19,556 nt of DNA from CAZGOM01 sp964542875 (GCA_964542875.1 CAZIWA010000108.1:1-19556), one strand, 5' to 3'. Shown: positions 1 through 7,596, counted from the stretch's first letter. Numbers and translations are program-made. Notes: generated by a model from the letters alone, not told the origin.

Positions 1-919
1 CGATGACGCCGTCGGACTTGGAGACCTGGTAGGGGAGCTCGGTGACGACGATGAGGTTTCGGCCGGAGCGTGTTTCTTCGTGGTGGAGCTTGGCGCGGAT
101 GACGATGCGACCGCGGCCAGTGGTGTAGGCGTCGAGGATGCCGCGGCGGCCACAGATGAAGGCGCCGGTGGGGAAGTCGGGTCCAGGAACGATCGTGAAG
201 AGTTCCTGGATGGAGATATCGGGGTTTTCGATGGTGGCGACGAGTGCGTCGAAGATTTCGCCGGGGTTGTGGGGGGCGAGGCAGGTGGCCATGCCGACGG
301 CGATGCCGACGCCGCCGTTGATCATGAGGTTAGGGAACTTGGAGGGAAGGACGGTGGGTTCCTGAAGGCGTCCGTCGAAGTTGTCTTTCCAGTCGACGGT
401 TTCATACTCGAGGTCTTCGAGCATGTCGCCTGCGGGGCCGGCCATGCGGGCTTCGGTGTAACGCATGGCTGCCGGGGGGTCGGGGTCGATGGAACCGAAG
501 TTGCCCTGAGGATCGATCAGGGGCATGCGCATGCGCCAGGTCTGGGCCATGCCGACGAGTGTGGGGTAGATGACGGCGTCGCCGTGGGGGTGGTAGTCAC
601 CGGAGGTCATGCCGCAGATTTTGGCGCACTTGATGTGCTTTTTGCCTGGGGTGAGCTTCAGGTCGTGCATGGCGACGAGGATGCGGCGCTGGCTGGGCTT
701 GAGGCCATCGCGAACGTCGGGGAGCGCCCGGTCGACAATGGTGCTCATGGCATAGGTGAGGTAGCTGTCGCCCAGTTCGGTGGCGATGGCCTGGTCCACG
801 GTTTTGCCGAGGGTGAAGGAGACCTCTTTGGGCTCGATGTGAGGAGCCGCCGGAGGCGTCTGGCTGTCTGAATTTTCAGGGTCTTGATCGGACGGGGGAG
901 GGGTGTTGTTGTCGGCCAT
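1..919 (-). CDS. gyrA: DNA gyrase subunit A, N-terminal part (runs off the window edge)
   Basis: GyrA is the DNA-cleaving subunit of gyrase (A2B2), which introduces negative supercoils. The 306 visible codons start at ATG 919 and run off at base 1. A Ser/Pro/Asp-rich leader of about 36 residues precedes the conserved core. The core shows SYLTYAMSTIVDRALPDVRDG (52-72), the DNA-binding helix region with YHPHGDAVIYPTLV (109-122) and QGNFGSID (138-145). The catalytic tyrosine is Tyr154 in AAMRYTEARM. INGGVGIAVGMAT (200-212) and VTELPYQVSK (292-301) follow. Positions equivalent to E. coli Ser83 and Asp87 are Ala and Pro, a pattern I associate with planctomycete-type GyrA. ParC is a possible alternative for a truncated type IIA subunit, but the fit to GyrA is good. 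No gyrB is visible. Confidence 0.93.
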   Translation of the reverse strand, partial: MADNNTPPPSDQDPENSDSQTPPAAPHIEPKEVSFTLGKTVDQAIATELGDSYLTYAMSTIVDRALPDVRDGLKPSQRRILVAMHDLKLTPGKKHIKCAKICGMTSGDYHPHGDAVIYPTLVGMAQTWRMRMPLIDPQGNFGSIDPDPPAAMRYTEARMAGPAGDMLEDLEYETVDWKDNFDGRLQEPTVLPSKFPNLMINGGVGIAVGMATCLAPHNPGEIFDALVATIENPDISIQELFTIVPGPDFPTGAFICGRRGILDAYTTGRGRIVIRAKLHHEETRSGRNLIVVTELPYQVSKSDGVI

Positions 920-1394
920 GACTGCCCTATGCTCCTGCAAGGAAACCCAGGTGGGTTTGGTGTGGAAATTTTACCAGAAATAAGGGGCAAGCGCAGGGTA
1001 AAAACATATGGAAATATCAAACGTCCACGCGCCCGGGCTATCGGGGTATCGGGTGACAGGGGCTTGGAGAGAGCCAATGCCAGCCCAGGTCGCTGCCCAA
1101 TCATGCATGAATGCATTGCGAAGGCATGGACCGGTGGTGTCGGAATGGCCCGGAATGTGATTTTTGGCACGAGGGATGGACTATTTGGCACGCCGGGTGG
1201 AAATCCACATGTGGTTAAATGAGGTTAAGAAATAATCACACTGGCTGGGTATGTTGGTGGCACTCCGCCTGAAGGCCCCAGGTCTGCAGGGGAGGTTTCC
1301 GTGCCTGATGCGGCACCCTTTCGTGTACGGGTGTGGAATCGGGTAGAATTCCGGGCCCTGTCGGACGAAAAACGTCAGGCCCACCGGAGTCCCA
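920..1394. other. Divergent gyrA-purC spacer
   Basis: This 475-bp spacer must hold the promoters of the two diverging genes. I see no convincing gene in it. It contains a 7-bp inverted repeat TTTTACC/GGTAAAA (969-975 and 997-1003) about 50-85 bp upstream of gyrA, and a perfect 10-bp palindrome CCACATGTGG at 1205-1214. A degenerate octad array lies at 1035-1066. TAGAAT at 1344-1349 is a possible -10 element for purC, but no good -35 partner is visible. Confidence 0.5.
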
Positions 1395-2351
1395 ATGGCG
1401 AAGGCTTTGATTGAAACCCAGTTACCGCTTGCCGGCCGTCGTCAAGGCAAGGTGCGAGACATCTACGATGCCGGGCGCGTGCAGGGCCATGATTCGGTGC
1501 TGCTGGTGGCGTCCGACCGGCTGAGCGCGTTTGATGTGGTGATGCCCAACGGGATTCCCGGCAAGGGGATCATTTTGACCCAGCTTTCGAATTTCTGGTT
1601 CAAGATGATCCAGGAAAAGCTGTCGGAAAAAGTCCGGCATCATGTGCTGAGCAGTGATCCTCGGTTGATTTCGTCGCTGACGCCGGAGGATTGCAAGCTG
1701 ATCGACCGGCGGGCGGTGATCGGGCTTAAGGCCCGGGTGATCCCCATCGAGTGCGTGGTGCGCGGATACCTGGCGGGGTCCGGCTGGTCGGAGTATCGCA
1801 GAAGCGGCAAGGTCTGCGGTGTGAAGCTGCCCAAGGGGCTTAAGCAGAGCGAACAATTGCCGGAACCGATTTTTACGCCGACGACCAAGGCCACTGAAGG
1901 CCATGACGAGGCGATTACGTTTGAGAAGATGGGCCAGATCGTGGGGGTGGAGCTTTCCAAGAAGCTCAAGACCCTGTCGATTGCGATCTACACGATGGCG
2001 CGGGATTACGCCAAGGATCGCGGGATCATCATCGCGGACACGAAGTTTGAGTTTGGGCTGGAGATCGACCCGCTGACGGGTGAGCCGGTGAACCAGACGC
2101 CGATCCTGGTGGACGAGGTGCTGACGCCGGACAGCTCACGGTTTTGGCCGTTGGACAGCTATAAGCCGGGGACGAATCCGCCTAGCTTCGATAAGCAGTT
2201 TGTGCGGGATTATCTGCAGGAACTGTTTGACAACGCCAAGTGGAACAAGACGCCGCCTGGGCCGGTGATTCCTGATGATGTGGTGGAGCGGACGTGCCAG
2301 AAGTATCTGGAAGCGTATCGGCTGATCACGGGGAAGACGCTGGAGCTTTAA
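1395..2351 (+). CDS. purC: Phosphoribosylaminoimidazole-succinocarboxamide (SAICAR) synthase
   Basis: PurC is a cytosolic enzyme of de novo purine synthesis. It condenses CAIR with aspartate, using ATP, to give SAICAR. The 318-residue protein is of the longer type of about 300 residues, resembling yeast ADE1. It carries the nucleotide-binding start GKVRDIYD (18-25), SDRLSAFDV (40-48), the signature ECVVRGYLAGSGW and the substrate loop EGHDEAITFE. IIADTKFEFG and DEVLTPDSSRFW follow. ATG 1395 is preceded by a CCGGAG-like ribosome site and leaves no room for a longer conserved N-terminus. The gene stands alone; the next gene downstream is convergent. No other pur gene lies nearby. Confidence 0.96.
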   Translation: MAKALIETQLPLAGRRQGKVRDIYDAGRVQGHDSVLLVASDRLSAFDVVMPNGIPGKGIILTQLSNFWFKMIQEKLSEKVRHHVLSSDPRLISSLTPEDCKLIDRRAVIGLKARVIPIECVVRGYLAGSGWSEYRRSGKVCGVKLPKGLKQSEQLPEPIFTPTTKATEGHDEAITFEKMGQIVGVELSKKLKTLSIAIYTMARDYAKDRGIIIADTKFEFGLEIDPLTGEPVNQTPILVDEVLTPDSSRFWPLDSYKPGTNPPSFDKQFVRDYLQELFDNAKWNKTPPGPVIPDDVVERTCQKYLEAYRLITGKTLEL

Positions 2352-2361
2352 GAAGAGGTTG

Positions 2362-2375
2362 CGTGTCCCGCGTCT
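2362..2375. repeat. Short heptad repeat after purC
   Basis: Two adjacent 7-mers, CGTGTCC and CGCGTCT, lie 10 bp after the purC stop and decay into a weaker third unit. They match the better array at 3991-4025 in sequence and phase. Two units alone would be weak evidence. Confidence 0.35.
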
Positions 2376-2397
2376 CGCCTGATCCCGGAAATAAAAA

Positions 2398-2452
2398 GGC
2401 AGTCGAGTGAGATAAATCTCAACGGGCCACAAAAGGTGACCTCTCAACTGCC
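2398..2452. terminator. Stem-loop in the convergent purC / BshC-like spacer
   Basis: GGCAGTCGAG (2398-2407) pairs with CTCAACTGCC (2443-2452) with one mismatch. It encloses a second perfect inverted repeat, TGAGAT-AA-ATCTCA (2408-2421). A short T-rich stretch follows on the plus strand. Its place between two converging genes suggests a transcription end, but there is no strong U tract. A perfect 12-bp palindrome TCAATTAATTGA lies just beyond at 2483-2494. Confidence 0.4.
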
Positions 2453-2516
2453 GCTTAATTTTCCGAGAGGGTTTCGTAGTAGTCAATTAATTGAGGACGG
2501 GTGCTTTCTTCGGATT

Positions 2517-3950
2517 TCAAATAAGCTGGTTCGACAGGCTTGTGATTTGGTCTTTGGGGTAGAAAGCGAAGCACCAGTCGCGGCGGCGGAGGGTTTGGGC
2601 GTTGGAGACGCCGTCCTGGGCGTCCTGGAGGGTTTGCCGGGCGGTTTGGATGAGGTCTGGAGATTGGGCGGCGAGCGCGGCGTTGATCTCGTGGAGCCGG
2701 GTGAAGAGCTTGGCGCGCCGGCTGGTGTCGGTGGATTGAGCCATCTGGGCCAGGAGATGGCCTTTTTCGATGACGATGGGGGAACCGGTGGGGTTATGCC
2801 GGTCGATGTTGTGGGGGAGGTTGTGGGATTGCCAGAGGGCGTGAGTGACCTGTTTGGGGGTGGCGGAGGGGACGTTAAAAGGGAGGTAGAGGTCTGCGCT
2901 GGCGACGGCTTTGGGGGCGAGGGTCTGGCTGGTCCAGGTTTGCCACCAGGTTTCGGTGATTTGATCGTATTGGCCGCCGCCTTTGCCGTGGATGAAGAGG
3001 TGGCAGGCCTGGGAGCGCAGCAGGCCGGTCATGGTGAGGGCGCGGGGGAGGAGGCGGTGGAGCACCGGGTCGATGGCGATGCCCTGGGAGTTTGAGATGG
3101 CCCACTGGCCGTCGGCCTGGCGGGAGACATGGGCTTTGACGCGGGGGAAGGCTTTGTCCGGGGTGGCGCTCATGATCCAGAAAGGCGCCTCGACCATTTC
3201 GTCAGGGTCGATGATCTGGAGGGGGGCGATGCCGGCGTCGGCGTGTGCGGCGACAGCGCCGTTGTAGGCTTTTACGCAGGCCAGGGGGTCGGCCAGGAAG
3301 CGATCAAGCAAGGTTTTAAAGCCGGACATGCCGGCAAGCTGGCTGGCGAAGAGGACGGGGAGCTGGATGCCGATGTTCCGGCGAAGCAGGTCAAGGATGG
3401 CGGTGATCTGATGGGCGAGGTTTTGCGGGGCGATGCTGCCCGCTTGGGTTTTTTCGTGGATGGACTGGATGGCGGATTTGAGATTCGCCAACAACGGGGC
3501 GGCGGAGGGGTTATCAGTGGTGAAGGCGTCGATGTTCCTGAGCGCGGCGGCCAAACTGATACAAGGCTGGTCGAGGGAGGAGAGCCCGGGCTTTTCATGG
3601 GCGAGGGTGAGAGGTTTGACGGTCAGCCGGTTGTGCGTCTGGACGGGGACGTCGATGGTACAGGCGTGGTGTTCGTCGTGGTCGACCACGATGTGGAAGG
3701 CGAGGCCGCTGTACTTTTGAGCAAGCGAGACGGCGGTGATGTCTTTAATGAGAATGCCCGGATGCCAGAACCAGGCCTGGTGGCCGGACCCTATGACCGG
3801 CGTGTTTGCGGCAGGTGTGGAGGTCCAGCCGGGGGTGCCGAGGGTTTTGGCGTTGTGGTTGATGGCCTGGGCAAGCTCCTGCGCCAGAGGCAGGTCGGTT
3901 GCCGGGCTGGGGGAGATTTGTGTGAGCGGGGGGATGAAGGTGGTCTTCAT
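2517..3950 (-). CDS. Uncharacterised BshC-like protein
   Basis: The product has 477 residues and no signal peptide or membrane segment. Near the N-terminus GSGHQAWFWHPGILIKD (54-70) is followed by FHIVVDHDEHH (85-95). This pairing recalls the nucleotide-binding fold of BshC, the putative cysteine ligase of bacillithiol synthesis (TGQQ-type motif followed by EDHD). A second striking block is LFIHGKGGGQYDQITE (318-333), and the C-terminal third is helical. The usual bacillithiol partners BshA and BshB are not in the window, so a role in thiol synthesis is unproven. ATG 3950 is the first start before the conserved block. The gene is last in a minus-strand run after rsmA and the glycosyltransferase, but 181 bp with a hairpin separate it from the latter. 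Confidence 0.6.
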   Translation of the reverse strand: MKTTFIPPLTQISPSPATDLPLAQELAQAINHNAKTLGTPGWTSTPAANTPVIGSGHQAWFWHPGILIKDITAVSLAQKYSGLAFHIVVDHDEHHACTIDVPVQTHNRLTVKPLTLAHEKPGLSSLDQPCISLAAALRNIDAFTTDNPSAAPLLANLKSAIQSIHEKTQAGSIAPQNLAHQITAILDLLRRNIGIQLPVLFASQLAGMSGFKTLLDRFLADPLACVKAYNGAVAAHADAGIAPLQIIDPDEMVEAPFWIMSATPDKAFPRVKAHVSRQADGQWAISNSQGIAIDPVLHRLLPRALTMTGLLRSQACHLFIHGKGGGQYDQITETWWQTWTSQTLAPKAVASADLYLPFNVPSATPKQVTHALWQSHNLPHNIDRHNPTGSPIVIEKGHLLAQMAQSTDTSRRAKLFTRLHEINAALAAQSPDLIQTARQTLQDAQDGVSNAQTLRRRDWCFAFYPKDQITSLSNQLI

Positions 3951-3990
3951 GGCTGGGGTGGGGAAGGGGCTGGGGTTTGGTCAGAGAGAA

Positions 3991-4025
3991 AGTCTCGCGT
4001 CCCGTGTCCCGAGTCCCGCGTCTTG
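3991..4025. repeat. Five-unit heptad array (NGTCYYG)
   Basis: Five consecutive 7-mers fit NGTCYYG: AGTCTCG, CGTCCCG, TGTCCCG, AGTCCCG and CGTCTTG. The array lies between the glycosyltransferase stop and the BshC-like start. The 7-nt period is visible directly. It belongs to the same sequence family as the inverted array at 19306-19340. Confidence 0.7.
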
Positions 4026-4089
4026 AGAGGAAGGATCAGAGTCGTAGGAAGTCGATGCGGAAAGGCGTTTGCAGTGGTTCTCACCCCAG

Positions 4090-4120
4090 CCCTCTCCCTG
4101 CGCTGCTTGCAGGGAGAGGG
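4090..4120. repeat. Perfect 12-bp hairpin in the spacer after the glycosyltransferase
   Basis: CCCTCTCCCTGC (4090-4101) and GCAGGGAGAGGG (4109-4120) form a perfect 12-bp stem with a 7-nt loop. It lies 12 bp past the glycosyltransferase stop. There is no U tract on the minus strand, so intrinsic termination is doubtful. It could be a dispersed palindromic element or an mRNA 3' end stabiliser. Confidence 0.6.
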
Positions 4121-4131
4121 GCTGATTGTGA

Positions 4132-4929
4132 TCAGGATTTGCTGGAGCAGGTGGAGCCGGTGCAGCAGGATTGCTTTGTACCTGCGCCGACGGGGTGGAG
4201 GGCGAACTTGTGGGGGAATTTGGCGAGCTCGCGGTTGAAGACGTCGGTGTAGTGGGCGAGGCGTTTTTCGGGGTCGTTCAAGGGGCCGCCGAAGGACCGG
4301 TTGGGGTCGTTGTAGATGAGCCGGATGGGGACTTCGGTGATGGCGAGGTTGTGGGCGACGGCCTGGACCCAGAATTGCAGGGGGAAGGCGTAGCCGGGCT
4401 CGGTGAGGGTGAGCTTCTGGAGGGCGGAGACGCGGTAGGCCTTGAAGCCGCAGAAGGCGTCGGTGACGCTGAGGCCCAGGCGGTCGTTGACCATGCCGGT
4501 GATGCGCGCGTTGATGGCGCGGCGGTCGCCGGGGGGGATGTCGGTGGCCAGGGCGGTGTCGAGGTAGCGGCTGCCGGAGATGATGTCGACGCGGGGGCCG
4601 GTTTCGTCGCTTTGGCGGATGGCTTCAAGGAAGGTGGGGAGGCTGGCGGGCTGGTGCTGTTCGTCACAGTCCATGGTGATGAGCCAGTCGAAACACCGGT
4701 TGCACTGGCACTGAGACCAGCGGAAGGCGTCGATGAGGGATTGGCCATAGCCGCGGTTTTGGGCGTGGCGAATGACCTCGACGGGTTGTTTGGCCAGGAG
4801 GCTGGGGGTTTCGTCTTTGCTGCCGTCATCGATGACGAGGATGTCAGGGATGTATTGCTGAACGGCTTCGAGGACGCGGGTGACGTACTTTTGTTCGTTG
4901 TAGACCGGTATGGCGAGAAGAACCTTCAT
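4132..4929 (-). CDS. Family 2 glycosyltransferase (dolichol-phosphate mannosyltransferase-like)
   Basis: The 265-residue enzyme has a GT-A fold and would transfer a sugar from a nucleotide-sugar donor; the acceptor cannot be told from sequence. It shows AIPVYNEQKYV (6-16), the donor-binding VIDDGSKDET (32-41) and RGYGQSLIDAF (59-69). The DxD-type metal site is MDCDEQHQP (86-94), and SGSRY, FCGFKAYR (159-166) and the YAFPLQFW region (180-187) follow. There is no C-terminal membrane domain, unlike many DPM1-like enzymes. Two cysteine clusters are unusual: CQCNRC at 74-79 and a CC-x4-C tail at 255-261. It follows rsmA by 62 bp on the same strand, so the two could be co-transcribed. Confidence 0.85.
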   Translation of the reverse strand: MKVLLAIPVYNEQKYVTRVLEAVQQYIPDILVIDDGSKDETPSLLAKQPVEVIRHAQNRGYGQSLIDAFRWSQCQCNRCFDWLITMDCDEQHQPASLPTFLEAIRQSDETGPRVDIISGSRYLDTALATDIPPGDRRAINARITGMVNDRLGLSVTDAFCGFKAYRVSALQKLTLTEPGYAFPLQFWVQAVAHNLAITEVPIRLIYNDPNRSFGGPLNDPEKRLAHYTDVFNRELAKFPHKFALHPVGAGTKQSCCTGSTCSSKS

Positions 4930-4991
4930 GGGCGTCCTTGTCTTTCAGAATGGGGTTTGTCCGGAGGACCGGTCAAACATCGTAGGACGGG

Positions 4992-5936
4992 TCAGTCTGG
5001 AGTATCAAAATCAAATGCTAATGAAATTTGTACCAGTTGGTCAACAGTGAGCTGTTCGGGCCTTGAGGAAGGATCGATGCCTTCGGGGAAAGGCTTGGAG
5101 CGGCCGAGGATGGCGCCGATCTGTTTCCGGCGTTTGGAAAAGAGGGTGTGGAGGGCGCGCGAGAGCCGGGGGAGGTCGTGGGTGATGGGGGTGGCGCGGC
5201 GTTCGAGGAGGACGACGGCGGAATCGATCTGGGGCGGGGGCCAGAAGCAGCCCGGGGAGAGGTTAAAGAGCCGGGTGGCCTTGCAGGAGGCCTGGATGAC
5301 GATGCCCAGTGCGCCATAATCCTTGCCGCCTGGGGGGGCGGTGAGGCGGTCGGCAACTTCCTTTTGCACCATTACGACGGCTCGCTGCATGGTGGGGAAG
5401 CCGGTGGCGAGGTTCGCTAAGAGGGGGGAGGCGATGTGGTAGGGGAGGTTTGCGATGAGCGAGAACGGGGGGAGAGTGGATTTATCGACGGGGGCCGCGG
5501 GGTCGGCGACGGGGGTGCCGGCCATGCCGGCCAGGAGCTGGACGGCGCCGGGGGCAATGTCGTGCTTGCCGGCCAGGGCGTCGCCCAGGTAGAGGGTGGC
5601 GCGGACATCAGACCGGTTTTCGGTGAAGAAGCGGGGTTCGGATTCCTCGCGGACGACATCGCGCAGGCCCAGATTGAGGCGGGTGTGCAGAATGGGGTAC
5701 ATGTCACGGTCGATTTCGACGGCAAGGACGCGTGCGCCGGCTTCCAGCAGCCGCTCGGTGAGTGCGCCGGTGCCGGGTCCGACCTCCAGGATGAGGCCGG
5801 AAGTGGCCAAGCCGGCGGCGTCCATGATTTTGCCCATGGCGTTGCCGTCGTGCAGGAAGTTTTGCCCAAAACGATGCTTGGGGTGAAGCCCGTGGGCGTT
5901 TAAGAGGTTTCGGATTTCTTTGAGCGTCTGGGCCAA
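4992..5936 (-). CDS. rsmA: 16S rRNA (adenine1518-N6/adenine1519-N6)-dimethyltransferase
   Basis: RsmA/KsgA dimethylates two adjacent adenines in the 3' helix of 16S rRNA during late 30S assembly, using S-adenosylmethionine. Motifs are in order: HRFGQNFL (21-28), SAM-binding EVGPGTGALTE (51-61), VEID (73-76), GDA (118-120), the catalytic NLPYHIASP (163-171) and a FWPPPQIDSAVV block (231-242). At 314 residues it is longer than the common length of about 270. The excess is largely an insertion of about 40 residues between the VEID and NLPY motifs (roughly 92-155). The start at 5936 gives a normal N-terminus. It diverges from the nuclease gene across 110 bp. Confidence 0.95.
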   Translation of the reverse strand: MAQTLKEIRNLLNAHGLHPKHRFGQNFLHDGNAMGKIMDAAGLATSGLILEVGPGTGALTERLLEAGARVLAVEIDRDMYPILHTRLNLGLRDVVREESEPRFFTENRSDVRATLYLGDALAGKHDIAPGAVQLLAGMAGTPVADPAAPVDKSTLPPFSLIANLPYHIASPLLANLATGFPTMQRAVVMVQKEVADRLTAPPGGKDYGALGIVIQASCKATRLFNLSPGCFWPPPQIDSAVVLLERRATPITHDLPRLSRALHTLFSKRRKQIGAILGRSKPFPEGIDPSSRPEQLTVDQLVQISLAFDFDTPD

Positions 5937-6046
5937 ATGGGTGCCTTGGGGTCTGCCTGGGATTGGTCTTGCGGGTTGAGAGCCCAGTATGTTCGCATGT
6001 TTGTCGGGGTAAAATCAACCGAGACAAAAAGAAGTGGAGCGATTCG

Positions 6047-6904
6047 ATGAGAAGCATGTGGTCAGTGGCGGTGGTGGTTGGGATGATCCTGGCAGCGGCG
6101 CAGGGGGCTTTCGCCTGGGGTCCCGAGGGGCACCAGACGGTGGCGATGATCGCGCAGGAGAGGCTGACGCCGGAGGCTAAGGCCAAGGTGGCGCAATTGC
6201 TGGAGGGCAAGGGGCTGTCGGATTTGTCCGTGGTGGTGTGGGCGGATTTGCTTGCGCCAAAATCAACCAAGCCGTGGCATTACGTGGATATTCCGCTGAA
6301 TGAGACAGCCTATGTGCCCGAGCGCGATGGGCATGAGGGGAACAATGTGATCGACAAGACCGTGGAGATGGCGCGGTTGATGAAAGACACCAGCAAGCCG
6401 ATTGAGGATCGGCAACGCGCGCTCAAATATGTGATTCATTTCGTTGGGGATATGCATCAGCCGCTGCACGCGGCAGAACGCAAGAATGATGACGGCAAGC
6501 CGGACAAGGGGGGGAACCTGGTGCAGGTGAAGCTGCCGGAGGGTGCGGAGCCGGTGCGGCTGCACCTAGCGTGGGATGTGGAATTGGTGAAGGCTGCGAT
6601 GGCCGGGGCGGATGCGCAGGCGTTTTCGCAGAAGCTTAGCAAAGAAGTGACGCCAGAGAAGGCCAAGGCGTGGACCCAGGGCGTGGGGGCTGATCTGCCG
6701 AAAGAGGTTGTGGTTGGCTGGGTGCTGGAGGCGCACAAGGTGGCGGCAGACGTGGTTTACCCCGGTGTGCCGACCGACGGCAGCGTAATAACCCTGGACA
6801 AGGCGTATGTGGGCAAGAGCGATCAGGTGATCAAGGAGCAGTTGACCAAGGCGGGGGTGCGGTTGGCGGAAGTGCTGAATCAGGTTTTAGGGTCTGGGGT
6901 TTAA
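6047..6904 (+). CDS. Secreted S1/P1-type zinc nuclease
   Basis: The family cleaves single-stranded DNA and RNA, giving 5'-nucleotides, with three zinc ions. The start ATG at 6047 follows a GTGGAG ribosome site. It gives a 23-residue signal peptide (basic start, hydrophobic core, AFA cleavage site). Cleavage leaves Trp as residue 1 of the mature protein, as the family requires because its N-terminal Trp is a zinc ligand. The other expected ligands follow: His6 in WGPEGH, Asp44 in WADLL, His in WHYVDIP, HFVGDMHQPLH, then GGN and LHLAWD. The mature length of about 262 residues is normal. The stop codon lies inside a heptad repeat. An upstream in-frame TTG at 5963 was rejected because it would bury the signal peptide. 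It probably acts outside the cytoplasm in nucleic-acid scavenging. Confidence 0.92.
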   Translation: MRSMWSVAVVVGMILAAAQGAFAWGPEGHQTVAMIAQERLTPEAKAKVAQLLEGKGLSDLSVVVWADLLAPKSTKPWHYVDIPLNETAYVPERDGHEGNNVIDKTVEMARLMKDTSKPIEDRQRALKYVIHFVGDMHQPLHAAERKNDDGKPDKGGNLVQVKLPEGAEPVRLHLAWDVELVKAAMAGADAQAFSQKLSKEVTPEKAKAWTQGVGADLPKEVVVGWVLEAHKVAADVVYPGVPTDGSVITLDKAYVGKSDQVIKEQLTKAGVRLAEVLNQVLGSGV

Positions 6905-6919
6905 GGTTTGGGGTCTGGC
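6892..6919. repeat. Heptad array overlapping the nuclease stop codon
   Basis: Four 7-mers fit GTYTRRN: GTCTGGG, GTTTAAG, GTTTGGG and GTCTGGC. The TAA stop at 6902-6904 falls in the second unit, so the last residues of the nuclease are encoded by repeat sequence. Confidence 0.6.
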
Positions 6920-6994
6920 CGGAGGGAACAGGCAGGATTCCCGGGCAGGTTCAGAAACCAGTCCCAGGCACCCACACTTTTAAAAAATGTTGCG

Positions 6995-7477
6995 CTACTG
7001 CTGGAGCGGATCGGAGGGTGGGGTGATTTTGGCGAAGTATTTGCGGGTGAGTTGGTAGAGGATGGCGGTGTAGATGGCGGCGAGGATCAGGTTGAAGACG
7101 AGGATGATGAATATGGGAACGCCGTCGTGCTGAGATGAGGTGTTGAGGCCAAGGGGGTCGGGGGGGCGCAAGAGGGCCTGGATGCCGATGACGAAGTAGC
7201 CGGCGATGGCCAGGAGTTGGGGGGCGATGATCAGCCACGCGCCGAAGAAGACGAAGGGGTGCGGGGCGCGCTCGATGGCTTGGGAGAAGACGTAGCCGAT
7301 GCTGCGGGTTTCGCCGACCGGATCGATGCTTGCGTAACCGGTGATGGGCCCATTGCAGTGGGGGCAAAAGTGGTCGAACTGTGTGATGGTTTTGACGCAG
7401 TGCGGGCACAAGAGGATGTCCGACTCGTCGGGAGCCGGGGGCTTTTCCTGTTGAAGCTCGTCAACCGTGGTGGCCAT
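6995..7477 (-). CDS. Small zinc-ribbon membrane protein, function unknown
   Basis: I do not recognise a named family. The 160-residue protein has two CPHC knuckles (24-27 and 38-41), which would form a zinc ribbon on the N-terminal side. A first hydrophobic region covers about 74-104 and a second about 119-141, with a short polar C-terminus. This predicts two membrane segments with the ribbon on one face. ATG 7477 was preferred over an upstream start at 7597, because the upstream extension is Pro/Arg-rich and overlaps the tRNA terminator and a repeat. It lies downstream of tRNA-Asp on the same strand but beyond that terminator, so it probably has its own promoter. Confidence 0.7.
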   Translation of the reverse strand: MATTVDELQQEKPPAPDESDILLCPHCVKTITQFDHFCPHCNGPITGYASIDPVGETRSIGYVFSQAIERAPHPFVFFGAWLIIAPQLLAIAGYFVIGIQALLRPPDPLGLNTSSQHDGVPIFIILVFNLILAAIYTAILYQLTRKYFAKITPPSDPLQQ

Positions 7478-7567
7478 GGATTGATTGTAAGGGAAGGCGG
7501 GGGGAGGGGGAAGGAAAAAGGTACAAGATAAAAGGCAGAGGAAAAGCAGAGGGGGATGTTGGGGGGA

Positions 7568-7590
7568 GGCGGGACGCCGGCGTTCCCGGT
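7568..7590. repeat. 23-bp GC-rich repeat, copy 1
   Basis: Its core GGGACGCCGGCG matches 19220-19242 with one mismatch over 23 bp. Both copies are intergenic and both lie close to a terminator hairpin. Confidence 0.65.
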
Positions 7591-7596
7591 CACGCA

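Noticed and set aside
80..871. Long Gly/Val/Asp-rich open frame on the plus strand
   Set aside because: It is antisense to gyrA, whose minus-strand frame has full family motifs; the open frame comes from strong third-position GC bias.
3991..4025. CRISPR-like array
   Set aside because: Units are only 7 nt and directly adjacent, with no spacers and no cas genes in the window.
3129..4238. A 369-codon plus-strand frame, and similar frames at 2436-3095 and 4171-5319
   Set aside because: They lie opposite the BshC-like, glycosyltransferase and rsmA genes and have low-complexity Gly/Val/Glu composition without motifs.
5963..6046. Upstream TTG start for the S1/P1 nuclease
   Set aside because: It would put 28 charged residues before a signal peptide; ATG 6047 has a ribosome site and gives the expected mature N-terminal Trp.
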